Of a stretch of 64,000 nt of DNA, positions 27,220-36,515 are shown piece by piece. Each line of letters begins with the position of its first letter. Within the stretch, counting starts at the first letter, position 1. The notes below the pieces were generated by a model, which saw only the letters and a list, made by a program, of their open reading frames with translations, did no database searches and was not told the DNA's origin. The translations under genes and the position numbers were made by a program. Source of the DNA: Bacillus sp. MUM 116 (lineage in GTDB: Bacteria > Bacillota > Bacilli > Bacillales > Cytobacillaceae); assembly GCF_001866655.1 (NCBI RefSeq), contig NZ_MLYR01000016.1, positions 1 to 64,000 of the forward strand, written 5' to 3'.

Positions 27220-28333
27220 AAATAAATTGGAAAGGATCTGTATTAATCTCAGAAGGAATAATTTCAACCTGATAACCGGATTCTTCGCACATTTTTTTTA
27301 GGACGGCGATTACACCCTTTTTCATCACTTTTTCGACGTTATGACCAGGGTCAATCATATTCAATCCCTGCATCATGGCATCATGTGCCGTGTGGTAATA
27401 AATATCTCCGGTAACATATACATCTGCCCCATTAAACTTGGCCTGAGTGAAATATTTATTCCCATCACCGCCCAACACGGCAACCTTTTTAATTTTAGCG
27501 GTTAAATCACCAACCACCCTGACTTTATCAACCTCAAGCATGGCTTTAACCTTCTCGGCAAATTCTTTTAATGTCATCTCTTGAATTGTACCGATTCTAC
27601 CCAAGCCTAAAACCTCACCTTTATTGTCAACCGGATAAACATCATAAGCAGCCTCTTCGTAAGGATGGGCCTTGATCATGGCGGAAAGGGCTTTTTTCAA
27701 CATGGATTCCGGAATAATAGTCTCCATCCGGACCTCCTCGGCTTCTTCTAATTTTCCTGGCTTGCCCAAAAAAGGATTGGAATCTTCCCCTGGTAAAAAT
27801 CTTCCCGTTCCTTCTGTCGAAAATGAACAATGACTATAATTTCCGATAAAGCCTGCCCCTGCATGACCAAGGGCCTGTCTCACCTGTTCCTCATGGCTTT
27901 TCGGGACAAACACAACGATTTTTTTTAACGGGGTTTCATATGTCGGGACGAGAACCTTTGGATTTTCTAGCCCTAGGGCTGCCGCAAGTAAATCATTGAC
28001 ACCTCCGGTTGCCACATCAAGATTCGTATGGGCTGCATAAACAGCAATATCATGTTTTAACAACTTTTCAATCATTCTTCCCTGTGTGGTGTCCGTGAGC
28101 AGATTTTTCAGCGGCCGGAAAATGGGAGGATGATGGGCAATGATAAGCTGAACATTTTTTTCTATTGCCTCATCAATCACTTCTTCCAGGACATCAAGGG
28201 CAATCATTATTCGTTCCACTTTTTTGTTTAGCCGCCCAATTTGTAGACCGATTTTATCCCCTTCCATAGCTAAGCTTTTAGGAGAAAATCGTTCAAATAA
28301 TTGAATGATTTCATGACCGTTCGCTATTTTCAT
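27218..28333 (-). CDS. yqfO: NIF3-family GTP cyclohydrolase 1 type 2 homologue, YqfO
   Basis: 371 residues. Two NIF3 half-domains (with AHHPPIF and the late HNVEK metal motifs) flank an inserted CutA/PII-like domain (about 130-230, with KKALSAMIKAHPYEEAAYD). Bacillus YqfO has exactly this insert. The molecular role is unsettled despite the family name. Start is the ATG MKIANGHE, 9 bases after GGAGG; it overlaps the end of trmK by 23 bases, so the two are coupled. Confidence 0.93.
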   Translation of the reverse strand: MKIANGHEIIQLFERFSPKSLAMEGDKIGLQIGRLNKKVERIMIALDVLEEVIDEAIEKNVQLIIAHHPPIFRPLKNLLTDTTQGRMIEKLLKHDIAVYAAHTNLDVATGGVNDLLAAALGLENPKVLVPTYETPLKKIVVFVPKSHEEQVRQALGHAGAGFIGNYSHCSFSTEGTGRFLPGEDSNPFLGKPGKLEEAEEVRMETIIPESMLKKALSAMIKAHPYEEAAYDVYPVDNKGEVLGLGRIGTIQEMTLKEFAEKVKAMLEVDKVRVVGDLTAKIKKVAVLGGDGNKYFTQAKFNGADVYVTGDIYYHTAHDAMMQGLNMIDPGHNVEKVMKKGVIAVLKKMCEESGYQVEIIPSEINTDPFQFI

Positions 28334-29042
28334 TGCCAAGCGCCTCCTCTACCATTTTAATCTTATCTAAAAGTTCTTGTTTTTTCAGTTCTGTTTCAGC
28401 GGACGGTGCCGCCCCTTCTAACTGAGAATAAATTCTTTTCCAATTTTCCTTTTCCATACGCCATTTCTTTTTAAATGTTTCATCTTTTTTATGTAATAAA
28501 TATGGCCCTACCAAAAGTCCTAATTCGCTTTGGATATTTTTATATGGTTTTAAAGGCTCCCCCTTTTCGGCCACTAAAACTTCATATATTTTTCCATCTT
28601 CCTCAAGAATTTCTTCTTCAATAAGCTCCCATTGATGCTCAAGCAGCCATTTTCGTATGGAGGATGCACTAATATTCGGTTGTAGGATTAGCCGCTCAAC
28701 TGTCGGCAGCTTTTCTTTCCCTAGTTCCAATATATTTGCAATCAAGGCCCCGCCCATTCCTGCAATCGTTATGCAATTCACTTCACCAGGCTCGATTACT
28801 TCCAAGCCATCACCTAATCGAACAGAAACGATATCTGCTAACCCCTCTGATTGGACATTTCTTGCTGCAGATTGAAACGGTCCCTCCACTACTTCCCCTG
28901 CAACGGCAAATGTAATCGAACCATTTTTTGCCAAGAAACAGGGTAAATAGGCATGATCGGAGCCGATATCGGCAAGTTTCACTCCATTTGGAACATATTT
29001 TGCTACTGTTGCTAAACGGTCAGATAATTTATCCGTATTCAA
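28311..29042 (-). CDS. trmK: tRNA (adenine(22)-N1)-methyltransferase
   Basis: 243 residues. Class I methyltransferase with SAM motif LADIGSDHAYLP near 24-35, IAGMGGALIA, and LQPN in the catalytic loop, then a C-terminal coiled-coil domain. It makes m1A22 in tRNA. A TTG is chosen as start (LNTDKLSDRL aligns with the N-terminus of B. subtilis TrmK as I remember it); AGGTGTGG lies upstream. The ATG eleven codons earlier has no ribosome site. Confidence 0.9.
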   Translation of the reverse strand: MNTDKLSDRLATVAKYVPNGVKLADIGSDHAYLPCFLAKNGSITFAVAGEVVEGPFQSAARNVQSEGLADIVSVRLGDGLEVIEPGEVNCITIAGMGGALIANILELGKEKLPTVERLILQPNISASSIRKWLLEHQWELIEEEILEEDGKIYEVLVAEKGEPLKPYKNIQSELGLLVGPYLLHKKDETFKKKWRMEKENWKRIYSQLEGAAPSAETELKKQELLDKIKMVEEALGNENSERS

Positions 29043-29078
29043 AAATTTCACCACACCTTTAAGAATTCCATTCATTCT

Positions 29079-29118
29079 AGTATAAAAAAGTCCTTTACAG
29101 ATGCAAAGGACTTTCTTT
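29079..29118 (-). terminator. cccA terminator with embedded trmK promoter
   Basis: AAAGTCCTTT and AAAGGACTTT form the cccA terminator hairpin, followed by TTTTTT on the minus strand. The same bases contain TTGCAT (29101-29106) and TATACT (29079-29084), 16 apart, a good sigma-A promoter for trmK-yqfO. Confidence 0.7.
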
Positions 29119-29130
29119 AAATCACCATTA

Positions 29131-29499
29131 TTATTTAATCTTAGATACCCATTCTGCCATTGCTTGGGCTTGTTCTTGGGGGACTAGGTTTGGAGGCATG
29201 TTGCCTTTACCCTTTGTGATGACGTGAATAATCTCATCCTTGGATATTTTTTTACCGATACCTTTTAATGGCGGACCTACTACACCTTGGTATTGGTCAC
29301 CATGGCAGCCAATACATGTTTGTTTATAAATGTCTTCTGGATTAGTAGCAACCGTTGCTGTCTTTTCGGCGCCTTTGCCTCCATTTTTATCCTTTGCCAT
29401 CTCTTTCGCATCGCCGAGACCTTTAAAGGATAATAAGAATGTTAATCCGATTCCAAAAACAAAAATCAGAATGTAAGGAATGACCGGATTCCGCTTCAT
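29131..29499 (-). CDS. cccA: Membrane-anchored cytochrome c-550
   Basis: 122 residues. An N-terminal membrane anchor (8-27), a Lys/Gly/Ala linker, then a small cytochrome c domain with the haem site CIGCH (C62, C65, H66) and probable axial M101 in NMPP. It carries electrons on the outer face of the membrane. AGGGAGG precedes the ATG, and a terminator follows. The position before sigA matches B. subtilis cccA. Confidence 0.93.
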   Translation of the reverse strand: MKRNPVIPYILIFVFGIGLTFLLSFKGLGDAKEMAKDKNGGKGAEKTATVATNPEDIYKQTCIGCHGDQYQGVVGPPLKGIGKKISKDEIIHVITKGKGNMPPNLVPQEQAQAMAEWVSKIK

Positions 29500-29620
29500 G
29501 CTATAACCTCCCTTATGTAAGTAAAACTGTTAAATTATAGAACGTCTACAAACAACTACTATTTTACTTGAAAATCGACAGAAGGAAAAGTCCTAATCTT
29601 ACTTTGTCCAATATTCTTTA

Positions 29621-29666
29621 TAAAAAAGATAAAAGAGGCAGAAATTTAATTATTTTCCGCCTCTTC
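29621..29666 (-). terminator. Terminator after the acyl-CoA dehydrogenase gene
   Basis: AAGAGGC pairs with GCCTCTT across an AT-rich loop, followed by TTATCTTTTTT on the minus strand. Confidence 0.7.
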
Positions 29667-29687
29667 GTGTTCTTCCCATTTTTCTTT

Positions 29688-30827
29688 TTAACAACCAATT
29701 TTTCTGGCTATTACCATTCTTTGAACCTCCGAAGTACCCTCGCCAATTTCGAGCAATTTTGCATCGCGCATCATTCTTTCCACATGATACTCTTTCATAT
29801 AGCCATAGCCGCCATGAATTTGCACTGCCTGGTCGGTCACTTGCATGCAAATTTCAGAAGCATACAATTTACACATTGCAGCTTCTTTTGAGAATGGCCT
29901 TCTTTGGTCTTTCAACCAAGCAGCCTTATAAACCATGTTTCGGGCCAATTCTATTTTCATAGCCATATCTGCCAGTTTAAATTGGATGGCTTGAAAAGAG
30001 GAAATGGATTGACCAAACTGTTTTCTTTCCTTCGCATATGCAAGAGCCTTTTCAAAGGCACCTTGAGCAATGCCCACAGCCATAGCCCCAATTCCGATGC
30101 GCCCCCCATCAAGAGTAATTAAAAATTGTTTAAAACCCTCTCCTCGTTTCCCTAACAAATTTTCCACAGGTACCCTAACATCCTCTAAGACAAGTTCGGT
30201 CGTATTAGAAGCGTTTAAGCCCATCTTTTCATAATTATCAATTACCTTAAATCCATCTGCATTGGTTGGAACAATAATTGCACTAATTTCTTTTATTCCA
30301 TTTTGTTCTCCGGTGATTGCTGTTAATGCCATATGTTTTGCATAACTTGCATTCGTAATAAAACATTTATTCCCATTTATAATAAATTCCCCATTCTCTT
30401 CTTTAACCGTTGTTCTTGTTCCCCCTGCATCCGATCCGGCATTTGGCTCAGTCAACCCGAACGCCCCAAAAGATTCACCGGTACATATGGGGACTAAGAA
30501 TTTTTGTTTTTGTTCTTCCGTTCCAAAAAGATCTAGGGGTGCTCCTCCTAAAGAAATATGAGCAGAATAGGTAATGCCGGTAGAGCCGCATGCCCTGCTC
30601 AGTTCTTCCGTAACAATGGTAAAACTAACCGTATCGGCACCTCCACCCCCGTAATCTTCCGGGAAAGGCAGCCCCATTATCCCCATCTCGGCTAATTTTT
30701 TAAATATTGTCAAAGGAAATTGTTTATTCCGATCTCGTTCAATTGCACCTGGCGCAACTTCTTCATTTGAAAACTCACGAATCATTTTTTTTAGCATTTC
30801 TTGCTCAGAAGTTAAATCAAAATTCAT
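29688..30827 (-). CDS. Acyl-CoA dehydrogenase
   Basis: 379 residues, the normal length for short-chain acyl-CoA dehydrogenases. FAD-binding GLTEPNAGSDAGG is near 125-137, and the catalytic glutamate is E363 in GEGTSEVQRM. It performs alpha-beta oxidation of acyl-CoA with FAD, passing electrons to ETF. AGGGGG lies before the ATG. It is a lone gene between cccA and sigA; I do not recall one there in B. subtilis, so it may be a lineage-specific insertion. Substrate chain length cannot be stated. Confidence 0.93.
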   Translation of the reverse strand: MNFDLTSEQEMLKKMIREFSNEEVAPGAIERDRNKQFPLTIFKKLAEMGIMGLPFPEDYGGGGADTVSFTIVTEELSRACGSTGITYSAHISLGGAPLDLFGTEEQKQKFLVPICTGESFGAFGLTEPNAGSDAGGTRTTVKEENGEFIINGNKCFITNASYAKHMALTAITGEQNGIKEISAIIVPTNADGFKVIDNYEKMGLNASNTTELVLEDVRVPVENLLGKRGEGFKQFLITLDGGRIGIGAMAVGIAQGAFEKALAYAKERKQFGQSISSFQAIQFKLADMAMKIELARNMVYKAAWLKDQRRPFSKEAAMCKLYASEICMQVTDQAVQIHGGYGYMKEYHVERMMRDAKLLEIGEGTSEVQRMVIARKIGC

Positions 30828-31113
30828 TTTTATCCCCCTTAAGCAATTTTGTATGCGATTTCTTTAATTATACGAGGGATTTTTATATTTTCACAACATT
30901 TTAAAAATTTAAATTTAAATTGTTATATGGATATATATAATATTTTGAATTTTTTCTTTTTTCAACATCACTAATTCCATATATTACTTTTTCAAAATAA
31001 TATTGACCTCTTTTCATGTAAAAAGTATTTCGAAGCCTATTTGCAAAATGAAAGACAATTCAGTAAAATAAGTACAAAAGTAAGGAATTGCTAAATGACC
31101 AACAAGAATTCTC
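30828..31113. other. AT-rich intergenic region
   Basis: About 285 very AT-rich bases between the acyl-CoA dehydrogenase start and the sigA terminator. It must hold the promoter of that gene, but I see no convincing -35/-10 pair, operator or open frame. Confidence 0.5.
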
Positions 31114-31155
31114 AAAAAAAAAATAGTTTACTTCTCTACAGAAGTAAACTATTTA
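31114..31155 (-). terminator. Intrinsic terminator after sigA
   Basis: AAATAGTTTACTTCT pairs with AGAAGTAAACTATTT, followed by a run of ten T on the minus strand. Confidence 0.92.
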
Positions 31156-31164
31156 AAAGCAGTT

Positions 31165-32292
31165 TTATTCTAAAAAGTCCTTTAGACGTTTACTGCGGCT
31201 AGGATGACGTAATTTTCGCAATGCCTTTGCCTCAATTTGACGGATACGTTCTCTCGTTACACCAAAAACCTTTCCCACCTCTTCAAGAGTACGGGTACGT
31301 CCATCATCTAAGCCAAAGCGCAAGCGAAGAACATTTTCTTCTCTGTCCGTTAATGTATCCAGAACGTCTTCAAGCTGCTCTTTAAGTAATTCATATGCCG
31401 CATGCTCGGAAGGTGAGGTTGCGTCCTGGTCTTCGATAAAATCGCCAAGATGTGAATCGTCTTCCTCGCCAATCGGAGTCTCGAGAGAAACCGGCTCTTG
31501 AGCAATTTTAAGGATTTCCCTTACCTTATCTGGAGTTAAATCCATATCCTCGCCAATTTCTTCAGGAGTTGGTTCGCGACCAAGGTCCTGCAATAATTGA
31601 CGCTGAACTCGAATTAATTTATTAATGGTTTCAACCATGTGAACCGGAATACGGATCGTACGTGCCTGGTCTGCAATCGCGCGTGTAATCGCCTGACGAA
31701 TCCACCAGGTTGCATACGTACTAAATTTAAATCCTTTTCGATAGTCAAATTTTTCCACCGCTTTAATAAGACCCATATTTCCTTCTTGAATTAAGTCAAG
31801 GAAAAGCATTCCACGGCCGACATAACGCTTTGCAATACTGACAACAAGTCGTAAGTTTGCTTCCGCAAGACGCCGCTTCGCTTCTTCATCCCCTTGTTCG
31901 ATTCTGTTCGCCAGTTTGATTTCTTCCTCACCCGAAAGCAAATCAACGCGGCCGATTTCTTTTAAGTACATACGAACCGGGTCATTAATCTTAACCCCGG
32001 GCGGAACACTCAAATCATTTAAATCAAACTCATCGTCATTTTCTTTTGCTAATTGATTGATATTCGGGTCTTCCTCGTCACTATCTCCGACTAATTCGAT
32101 TCCTTGATCCCCCAGGAATTCATAAAATTCATCCATTTGATGAGAATCCAATTCAAAATTAGCCATTTTTTCAGCAATATCATCGTAGGCAAGGACACCA
32201 ATTTTTTTTCCCAGCTCGGTAATCTGGTTTTTTACTTGTTCAAGGGTTAATTCTTGTTCAACCTCTTTTGAACGGGCAGATTTTTCAGCCAT
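31165..32292 (-). CDS. sigA: RNA polymerase primary sigma factor SigA
   Basis: 375 residues. Region 1.1 is acidic, region 1.2 begins at [11 protein letters not shown], region 2 has the -10-binding motif [13 protein letters not shown], and region 4 ends in [19 protein letters not shown]. It directs most transcription. GGAAGGAGGGGG is an unusually strong ribosome site. It lies 42 bases downstream of dnaG in the classical macromolecular-synthesis operon. Confidence 0.98.
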   Translation of the reverse strand: MAEKSARSKEVEQELTLEQVKNQITELGKKIGVLAYDDIAEKMANFELDSHQMDEFYEFLGDQGIELVGDSDEEDPNINQLAKENDDEFDLNDLSVPPGVKINDPVRMYLKEIGRVDLLSGEEEIKLANRIEQGDEEAKRRLAEANLRLVVSIAKRYVGRGMLFLDLIQEGNMGLIKAVEKFDYRKGFKFSTYATWWIRQAITRAIADQARTIRIPVHMVETINKLIRVQRQLLQDLGREPTPEEIGEDMDLTPDKVREILKIAQEPVSLETPIGEEDDSHLGDFIEDQDATSPSEHAAYELLKEQLEDVLDTLTDREENVLRLRFGLDDGRTRTLEEVGKVFGVTRERIRQIEAKALRKLRHPSRSKRLKDFLE

Positions 32293-32334
32293 ATGTCCCC
32301 CTCCTTCCAGAAATCAAAGACACTATAATGAATA

Positions 32335-34143
32335 CTAAAGTGATTTACGTAATTGAATAATTTCCATTGCAATTGCAGCTGCCTTTTTGTAATCCTTATT
32401 TCGATCAGCTTCTCTTTCTTCAAGTTCTTTTTCTTTTATCTTTAACATCTTTTGATAATTCAACACCTGTTTGATATAATCATTTAATTCTTGGCTGCTT
32501 AATTCATTATTAATTGTCATCATTTCAATATTGGCAACCAAACTCCTAAGATTATCATCCTGAATATAAGATAAAAAAGCACTTGAGTCAGGCTGGAGAT
32601 GCTCCTCATAATATCCAAACAGATACGTTATTATTGCCTGATGCTCATCAATATTAAACGTTTGACCCTGCAATAAATCCTGCACCTTGTAGGCAACATC
32701 TTTATCTTTAAGCATATGGGCGATTAAATACCTTTCTGCATTGATATGGGCAGGTTTTATATCATTCACTTGCACCGGCTTAATGATTGATTTGTTAAGC
32801 GGTGGATTGTCTCTATTTGCTTTCTTTTTTTCAGCAAAAAAGATTTGTTTTTGCTGTTGCTTTAAAGCGTCCAGCGATAAGGAGAATTCAGCCGCAAGCT
32901 GTCTTAAGTAATGATCCCTTTCAACAGCCATTGGTAATTTGCTTATTTCTCTAATTATTTCTTCGATATAGGCAAGCCTATCTCCTTCAAGCTGAAGATT
33001 TTTTCCTCTGCGAAAATAAAGGAATTTAAATGACATCCAGGTTAAACTTGCACCAATTACTTCATTACGGAATTTTTCCGGGCCAAACTTTTTAATATAT
33101 TCATCTGGGTCTTTGCTTTCGCGCATCATCGCTACTTTAAGCTGCAGTCCCGAATCACCAAGCAATTGGCCCGCACGATAGGCGGCTTCAATTCCAGCTT
33201 TGTCGGAATCATAGCAAATCAAAACGGATTGTACATTTTGCCTTAGCAGGGCTATATGTTCATCTGTCAGCGCTGTTCCCATGGTAGCAATCCCATTTTC
33301 AATTTCAGCCCGGTCTGCAGCAATTACATCGGCAAAGCCTTCAAACAGCACAGCCTGGCGGGCTTTTTTCATACTTGCCCTTGCCAAGTGAAAATTATAT
33401 AAAATTTTACTCTTATTAAAGATTGCCGTTTCGGGACTATTTAAATACTTGGGCTCATCGTCCCCGAGAGTTCTCCCTGAAAATGCAATCGTTTTACCAT
33501 TACGATCAAAAATTGGAAACATAACACGGTCCCTAAATCTGTCGAAATAGGTTCCATCTTTTTCGCGCTTGATTATCAATCCGGCTTTTTCCATCCATTC
33601 CGGCAGAAACTCTCTTTTAGAGAGAAATTTATAAACAAAATCCCATGAATTTAAAGAATAACCTATTTGAAACTTATCAATTGATTCCCTGGTAAAGCCT
33701 CTTTTAAGCAAATACTCTAATGCCAGCTGACCCTCTTTTGTGTTTACAAGCAAGTGATGATAAAATTTACGTAAAAGCTCATGAGCCTCCTGAATGGATT
33801 GGAGCTCTTTCGAAACTCTTTTTTCCTTTCCATCGTTTGAAAGATTTACTTGAAGCTCAATATTGGCTTTTTCGGCCAGCTTTACAGCTGCTTCCTGAAA
33901 AGAGATGCCCTCAAGCTCCATTAAAAAAGTAAAAACATTTCCGCCAGCACCGCATCCAAAGCAATGGAAAATTTGTTTATCGGATGAAACGGAAAATGAT
34001 GGTGTATTTTCTCCATGGAACGGGCATAAGCCAAAATAATTTCTGCCCTGCTTTTTTAGTTGAACATAGTCGCTGATTACTTCAACAATATCAACAGCCT
34101 GACGAATTTGGTCTATTTTTTCATCTGCAATTCGGTCAGCCAT
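32335..34143 (-). CDS. dnaG: DNA primase
   Basis: 602 residues. The zinc-binding domain has C40, H43, C61 and C64 (CPFH and CFGC). The TOPRIM catalytic core follows (LFEGFADVIAADRAE, then CYDSDKAG), and a C-terminal helicase-interaction domain. It makes RNA primers for DnaB-type helicase-dependent replication. The ATG MADRIADEK is chosen by comparison with B. subtilis DnaG and by GGAG upstream. Confidence 0.97.
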   Translation of the reverse strand: MADRIADEKIDQIRQAVDIVEVISDYVQLKKQGRNYFGLCPFHGENTPSFSVSSDKQIFHCFGCGAGGNVFTFLMELEGISFQEAAVKLAEKANIELQVNLSNDGKEKRVSKELQSIQEAHELLRKFYHHLLVNTKEGQLALEYLLKRGFTRESIDKFQIGYSLNSWDFVYKFLSKREFLPEWMEKAGLIIKREKDGTYFDRFRDRVMFPIFDRNGKTIAFSGRTLGDDEPKYLNSPETAIFNKSKILYNFHLARASMKKARQAVLFEGFADVIAADRAEIENGIATMGTALTDEHIALLRQNVQSVLICYDSDKAGIEAAYRAGQLLGDSGLQLKVAMMRESKDPDEYIKKFGPEKFRNEVIGASLTWMSFKFLYFRRGKNLQLEGDRLAYIEEIIREISKLPMAVERDHYLRQLAAEFSLSLDALKQQQKQIFFAEKKKANRDNPPLNKSIIKPVQVNDIKPAHINAERYLIAHMLKDKDVAYKVQDLLQGQTFNIDEHQAIITYLFGYYEEHLQPDSSAFLSYIQDDNLRSLVANIEMMTINNELSSQELNDYIKQVLNYQKMLKIKEKELEEREADRNKDYKKAAAIAMEIIQLRKSL

Positions 34144-34188
34144 GAAAAACAACTCCATTTGTTGTTACAATTATTCTACAAAGAATAA

Positions 34189-34655
34189 TTAATTTCCTGC
34201 AATTTTCGACATTTTTTTTGTTAACGATGTAATAAACTTTTCTCTGTCTTGTGAACTAAAAGGTTTTGGCCCTTTCCCATAAATGCCTTTTTTCTGGCTT
34301 TTGCATTAAGGTATCGTAAGTCAAGGGCAGTTTGAATCCCTGTTTCTTCAAATAAAATTCCTTTTGGGGATAACACATAGACACCTTTTGGCAATTAGGT
34401 GGATGCCAGACCAATATCTTGTGTTATCGTTATGTCTCCATTGGCAGCATGATTCATAATAAATAAATCAGCAGCCGCTATTTCTGGAATCAACATATTT
34501 CCAAGCTGCATATGTAGAATCCTTCAATCCATGATGATCATAAGAAGCGACAAAAAGAACTTTTACAGAAAAATTGGAAGCAATTTCGACAATTTCCTCT
34601 TTAACTGGGCATGAATCCGCATCGACAAAAATTGTCGGACTGCCGTTAATAGTAG
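34189..34655 (-). pseudogene. yqxD: Decayed yqxD (UPF0178/DUF188) gene
   Basis: Minus-strand translation gives fragments in order: TIFVDADSCPVKEEI with VLFVASYDHHG; after a frameshift near 34477-34490, AAADLFIMNHAANGDITITQ and IGLAST; an in-frame TAA at 34395-34397; LPKGVYVLSPKG to NAKARKKAFMGKG; then a second frameshift near 34270 before FSSQDREKFITSL and a stop at 34189. These match the YqxD family end to end. The start codon is also lost. In B. subtilis an intact yqxD lies exactly between yqfL and dnaG. Confidence 0.9.
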
Positions 34656-34891
34656 TATTAATTCTACATCACTCCACATATTCCTTCTTTAGCCATTAAC
34701 TTTTATAAAAAGGATTCATGTCGATTTTTTTCAGCTAGGTTTCCTTGACATCTGACAATAAATAGTTTATTCGTTCATATGCAAGTCTAAACCTAAAAGA
34801 TTCATTTTTATCACAATTTTTTATTATAGTATATTCATTTTGATTTTACCATCATTTTTATTTTCTTTTTTTCATCCAATTGTTTACAGAA
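34656..34891. other. Intergenic region upstream of the yqxD remnant
   Basis: AT-rich, probably holding the old yqxD/dnaG promoter region. I see no intact gene or clear element. Confidence 0.4.
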
Positions 34892-34921
34892 AAACACATA
34901 ATCCAGAGAGATTATGTGTCA
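34892..34921 (-). terminator. Intrinsic terminator after ppsR
   Basis: ACACATAATC pairs with GATTATGTGT, followed by TTTTC on the minus strand; it touches the stop codon. Confidence 0.85.
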
Positions 34922-35722
34922 TCGTCTAGTTTTATGAAAGTAATTTAAAATGACATTCGCTGTTTCTTCAACTGCTTTGTTGGTTACATCAACTACTGGA
35001 CAGCCAATTTTCTGTACAACATGATCAAAGAAAGATAATTCTTCTTTAATCCGCTCGATATTGGCGTAGCTGGCACTATCGTTTAATCCTAATGATATCA
35101 AGCGTTCTCTTCTGATATTATTCAATTTTTCAGGGCTTATTTTTAGTCCAAAGCATTTTTCGGCAGGGACCTTATATAATTCTTCCGGCGGGTCTACTTC
35201 AGGTACTAAAGGAACATTAGCAACCTTTAACCGTTTATGTGCAAGATATTGTGATAAAGGGGTTTTAGAAGTTCTTGATACTCCAATTAAAACAATATCC
35301 GCCTTCAAAATCCCGCGAGGATCCCTTCCGTCATCATATTTGACCGCAAATTCAATGGCCTCAACTTTTTTAAAATAATCTTCATCCAGTTTTCTGACTA
35401 ACCCGGGTTCACAACGAGGTGTTTTTCCACTATAAACCTGGATTTGGTCCATCAATGGACCCATTAAATCAACTGTATGGATCCCCGATTCATCTGCCTT
35501 TTTCATCATGTATGTACGCATTTCCGGTTTTACTAATGTGAAGGCAATCATCGCTTGATCCATTAATACAAGTGAAATCACATCATCGATATGTTCTTTA
35601 TCTTCCACATATGGATATCTTTTCAAGACCATCCCAGAGCCATTAAATTGGCTAATTGCTGCTTTGGTTACCAATTCAGCTGTTTCTCCCACTGAATCAG
35701 ATACAACATAAATAATCGGCAT
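34919..35722 (-). CDS. yqfL: Pyruvate, phosphate dikinase regulatory protein (DUF299)
   Basis: 267 residues. The family opening [14 protein letters not shown] and the P-loop-like [11 protein letters not shown] (about 150) are present. Members are bifunctional kinase/phosphotransferases acting on PPDK or PEP synthetase in the cytosol. AAGGGG precedes the chosen ATG MPIIYVV. It is directly downstream of ccpN, as in B. subtilis, where the pair controls gluconeogenesis. Confidence 0.93.
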   Translation of the reverse strand: MPIIYVVSDSVGETAELVTKAAISQFNGSGMVLKRYPYVEDKEHIDDVISLVLMDQAMIAFTLVKPEMRTYMMKKADESGIHTVDLMGPLMDQIQVYSGKTPRCEPGLVRKLDEDYFKKVEAIEFAVKYDDGRDPRGILKADIVLIGVSRTSKTPLSQYLAHKRLKVANVPLVPEVDPPEELYKVPAEKCFGLKISPEKLNNIRRERLISLGLNDSASYANIERIKEELSFFDHVVQKIGCPVVDVTNKAVEETANVILNYFHKTRR

Positions 35723-35762
35723 ATTCATTCCCCTTCAACAGCTCCTCTGCTAAGTCTTTACC

Positions 35763-36392
35763 TTATTCATTCCCAAGAGCAACAAAAGCTTTTGTAATAT
35801 TTGTTTTCGTAATTCTGCCAATTACTTCGAAACCTTTGTCAGTCTTTCTTACAACCGGTAAAGCGTCAATTTGTTTATCAATTAATTTTTGTGCAATATC
35901 AATTAAAAGGTCTTCACGTTCGCACATCGTAATATTCGGCATTCTTGTCATGATGATATTTACAGGTATGGAGGTTAACTCCTGCTTACCGATACTTGCC
36001 CGTAATAAATCTTTCCGCGATAATACTCCAACCAAGAAGGAGTTTTGATCCACTACAAATAATGTACCCACATCCTCAAGGAACATGGTACAAATCGCAT
36101 CATATACGGATACATTTTCATTCACAACAACCGGAATCGACTGGTAATCTTTCACATAAAACTTCTTTAAATTTTCCGTTAACAGCTGGGTACCTGATTT
36201 TCCTGTATAAAAATACCCAACTCTCGGCCGTGCGTCCAAATATCCTGCCATCGTAAGGATGGCTAAGTCCGGTCTAAGCGTAGCCCTTGTAAGATTTAAT
36301 TGTTCAGCAATATGCTCGCCTGTTATCGGACCATTATCCTGGACGATTTGCAAAATATGCTCTTGCCTTTTTGTCAGTTCGATTTTCCTCAC
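35763..36392 (-). CDS. ccpN: Transcriptional repressor CcpN
   Basis: 209 residues. An N-terminal winged helix (ITGEHIAEQLNLTRATLRPD) is followed by two CBS domains (about 80-205) that sense nucleotide ligands. CcpN represses gapB and pckA on glucose in B. subtilis. The start is GTG with AAGGCG unusually close; the N-terminus aligns with known CcpN so it is accepted. It precedes yqfL by 40 bases. Confidence 0.93.
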   Translation of the reverse strand: MRKIELTKRQEHILQIVQDNGPITGEHIAEQLNLTRATLRPDLAILTMAGYLDARPRVGYFYTGKSGTQLLTENLKKFYVKDYQSIPVVVNENVSVYDAICTMFLEDVGTLFVVDQNSFLVGVLSRKDLLRASIGKQELTSIPVNIIMTRMPNITMCEREDLLIDIAQKLIDKQIDALPVVRKTDKGFEVIGRITKTNITKAFVALGNE

Positions 36393-36481
36393 CGCCTTAA
36401 AAGCTTAAGTTAAAGCCACAATTTAATCTTTTTTAGCAATATTATATACGATTTTCAATTTAAGTTAAAAAGATAACATTT

Positions 36482-36510
36482 CAAAAGGTGCGGAACCCGC
36501 ACCTTTTGAA
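36482..36510 (-). terminator. Hairpin terminator after glyS
   Basis: CAAAAGGTGCGG pairs with CCGCACCTTTTG. The U-tract after it is poor, so termination may be incomplete. Confidence 0.7.
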
Positions 36511-36515
36511 TTTCT

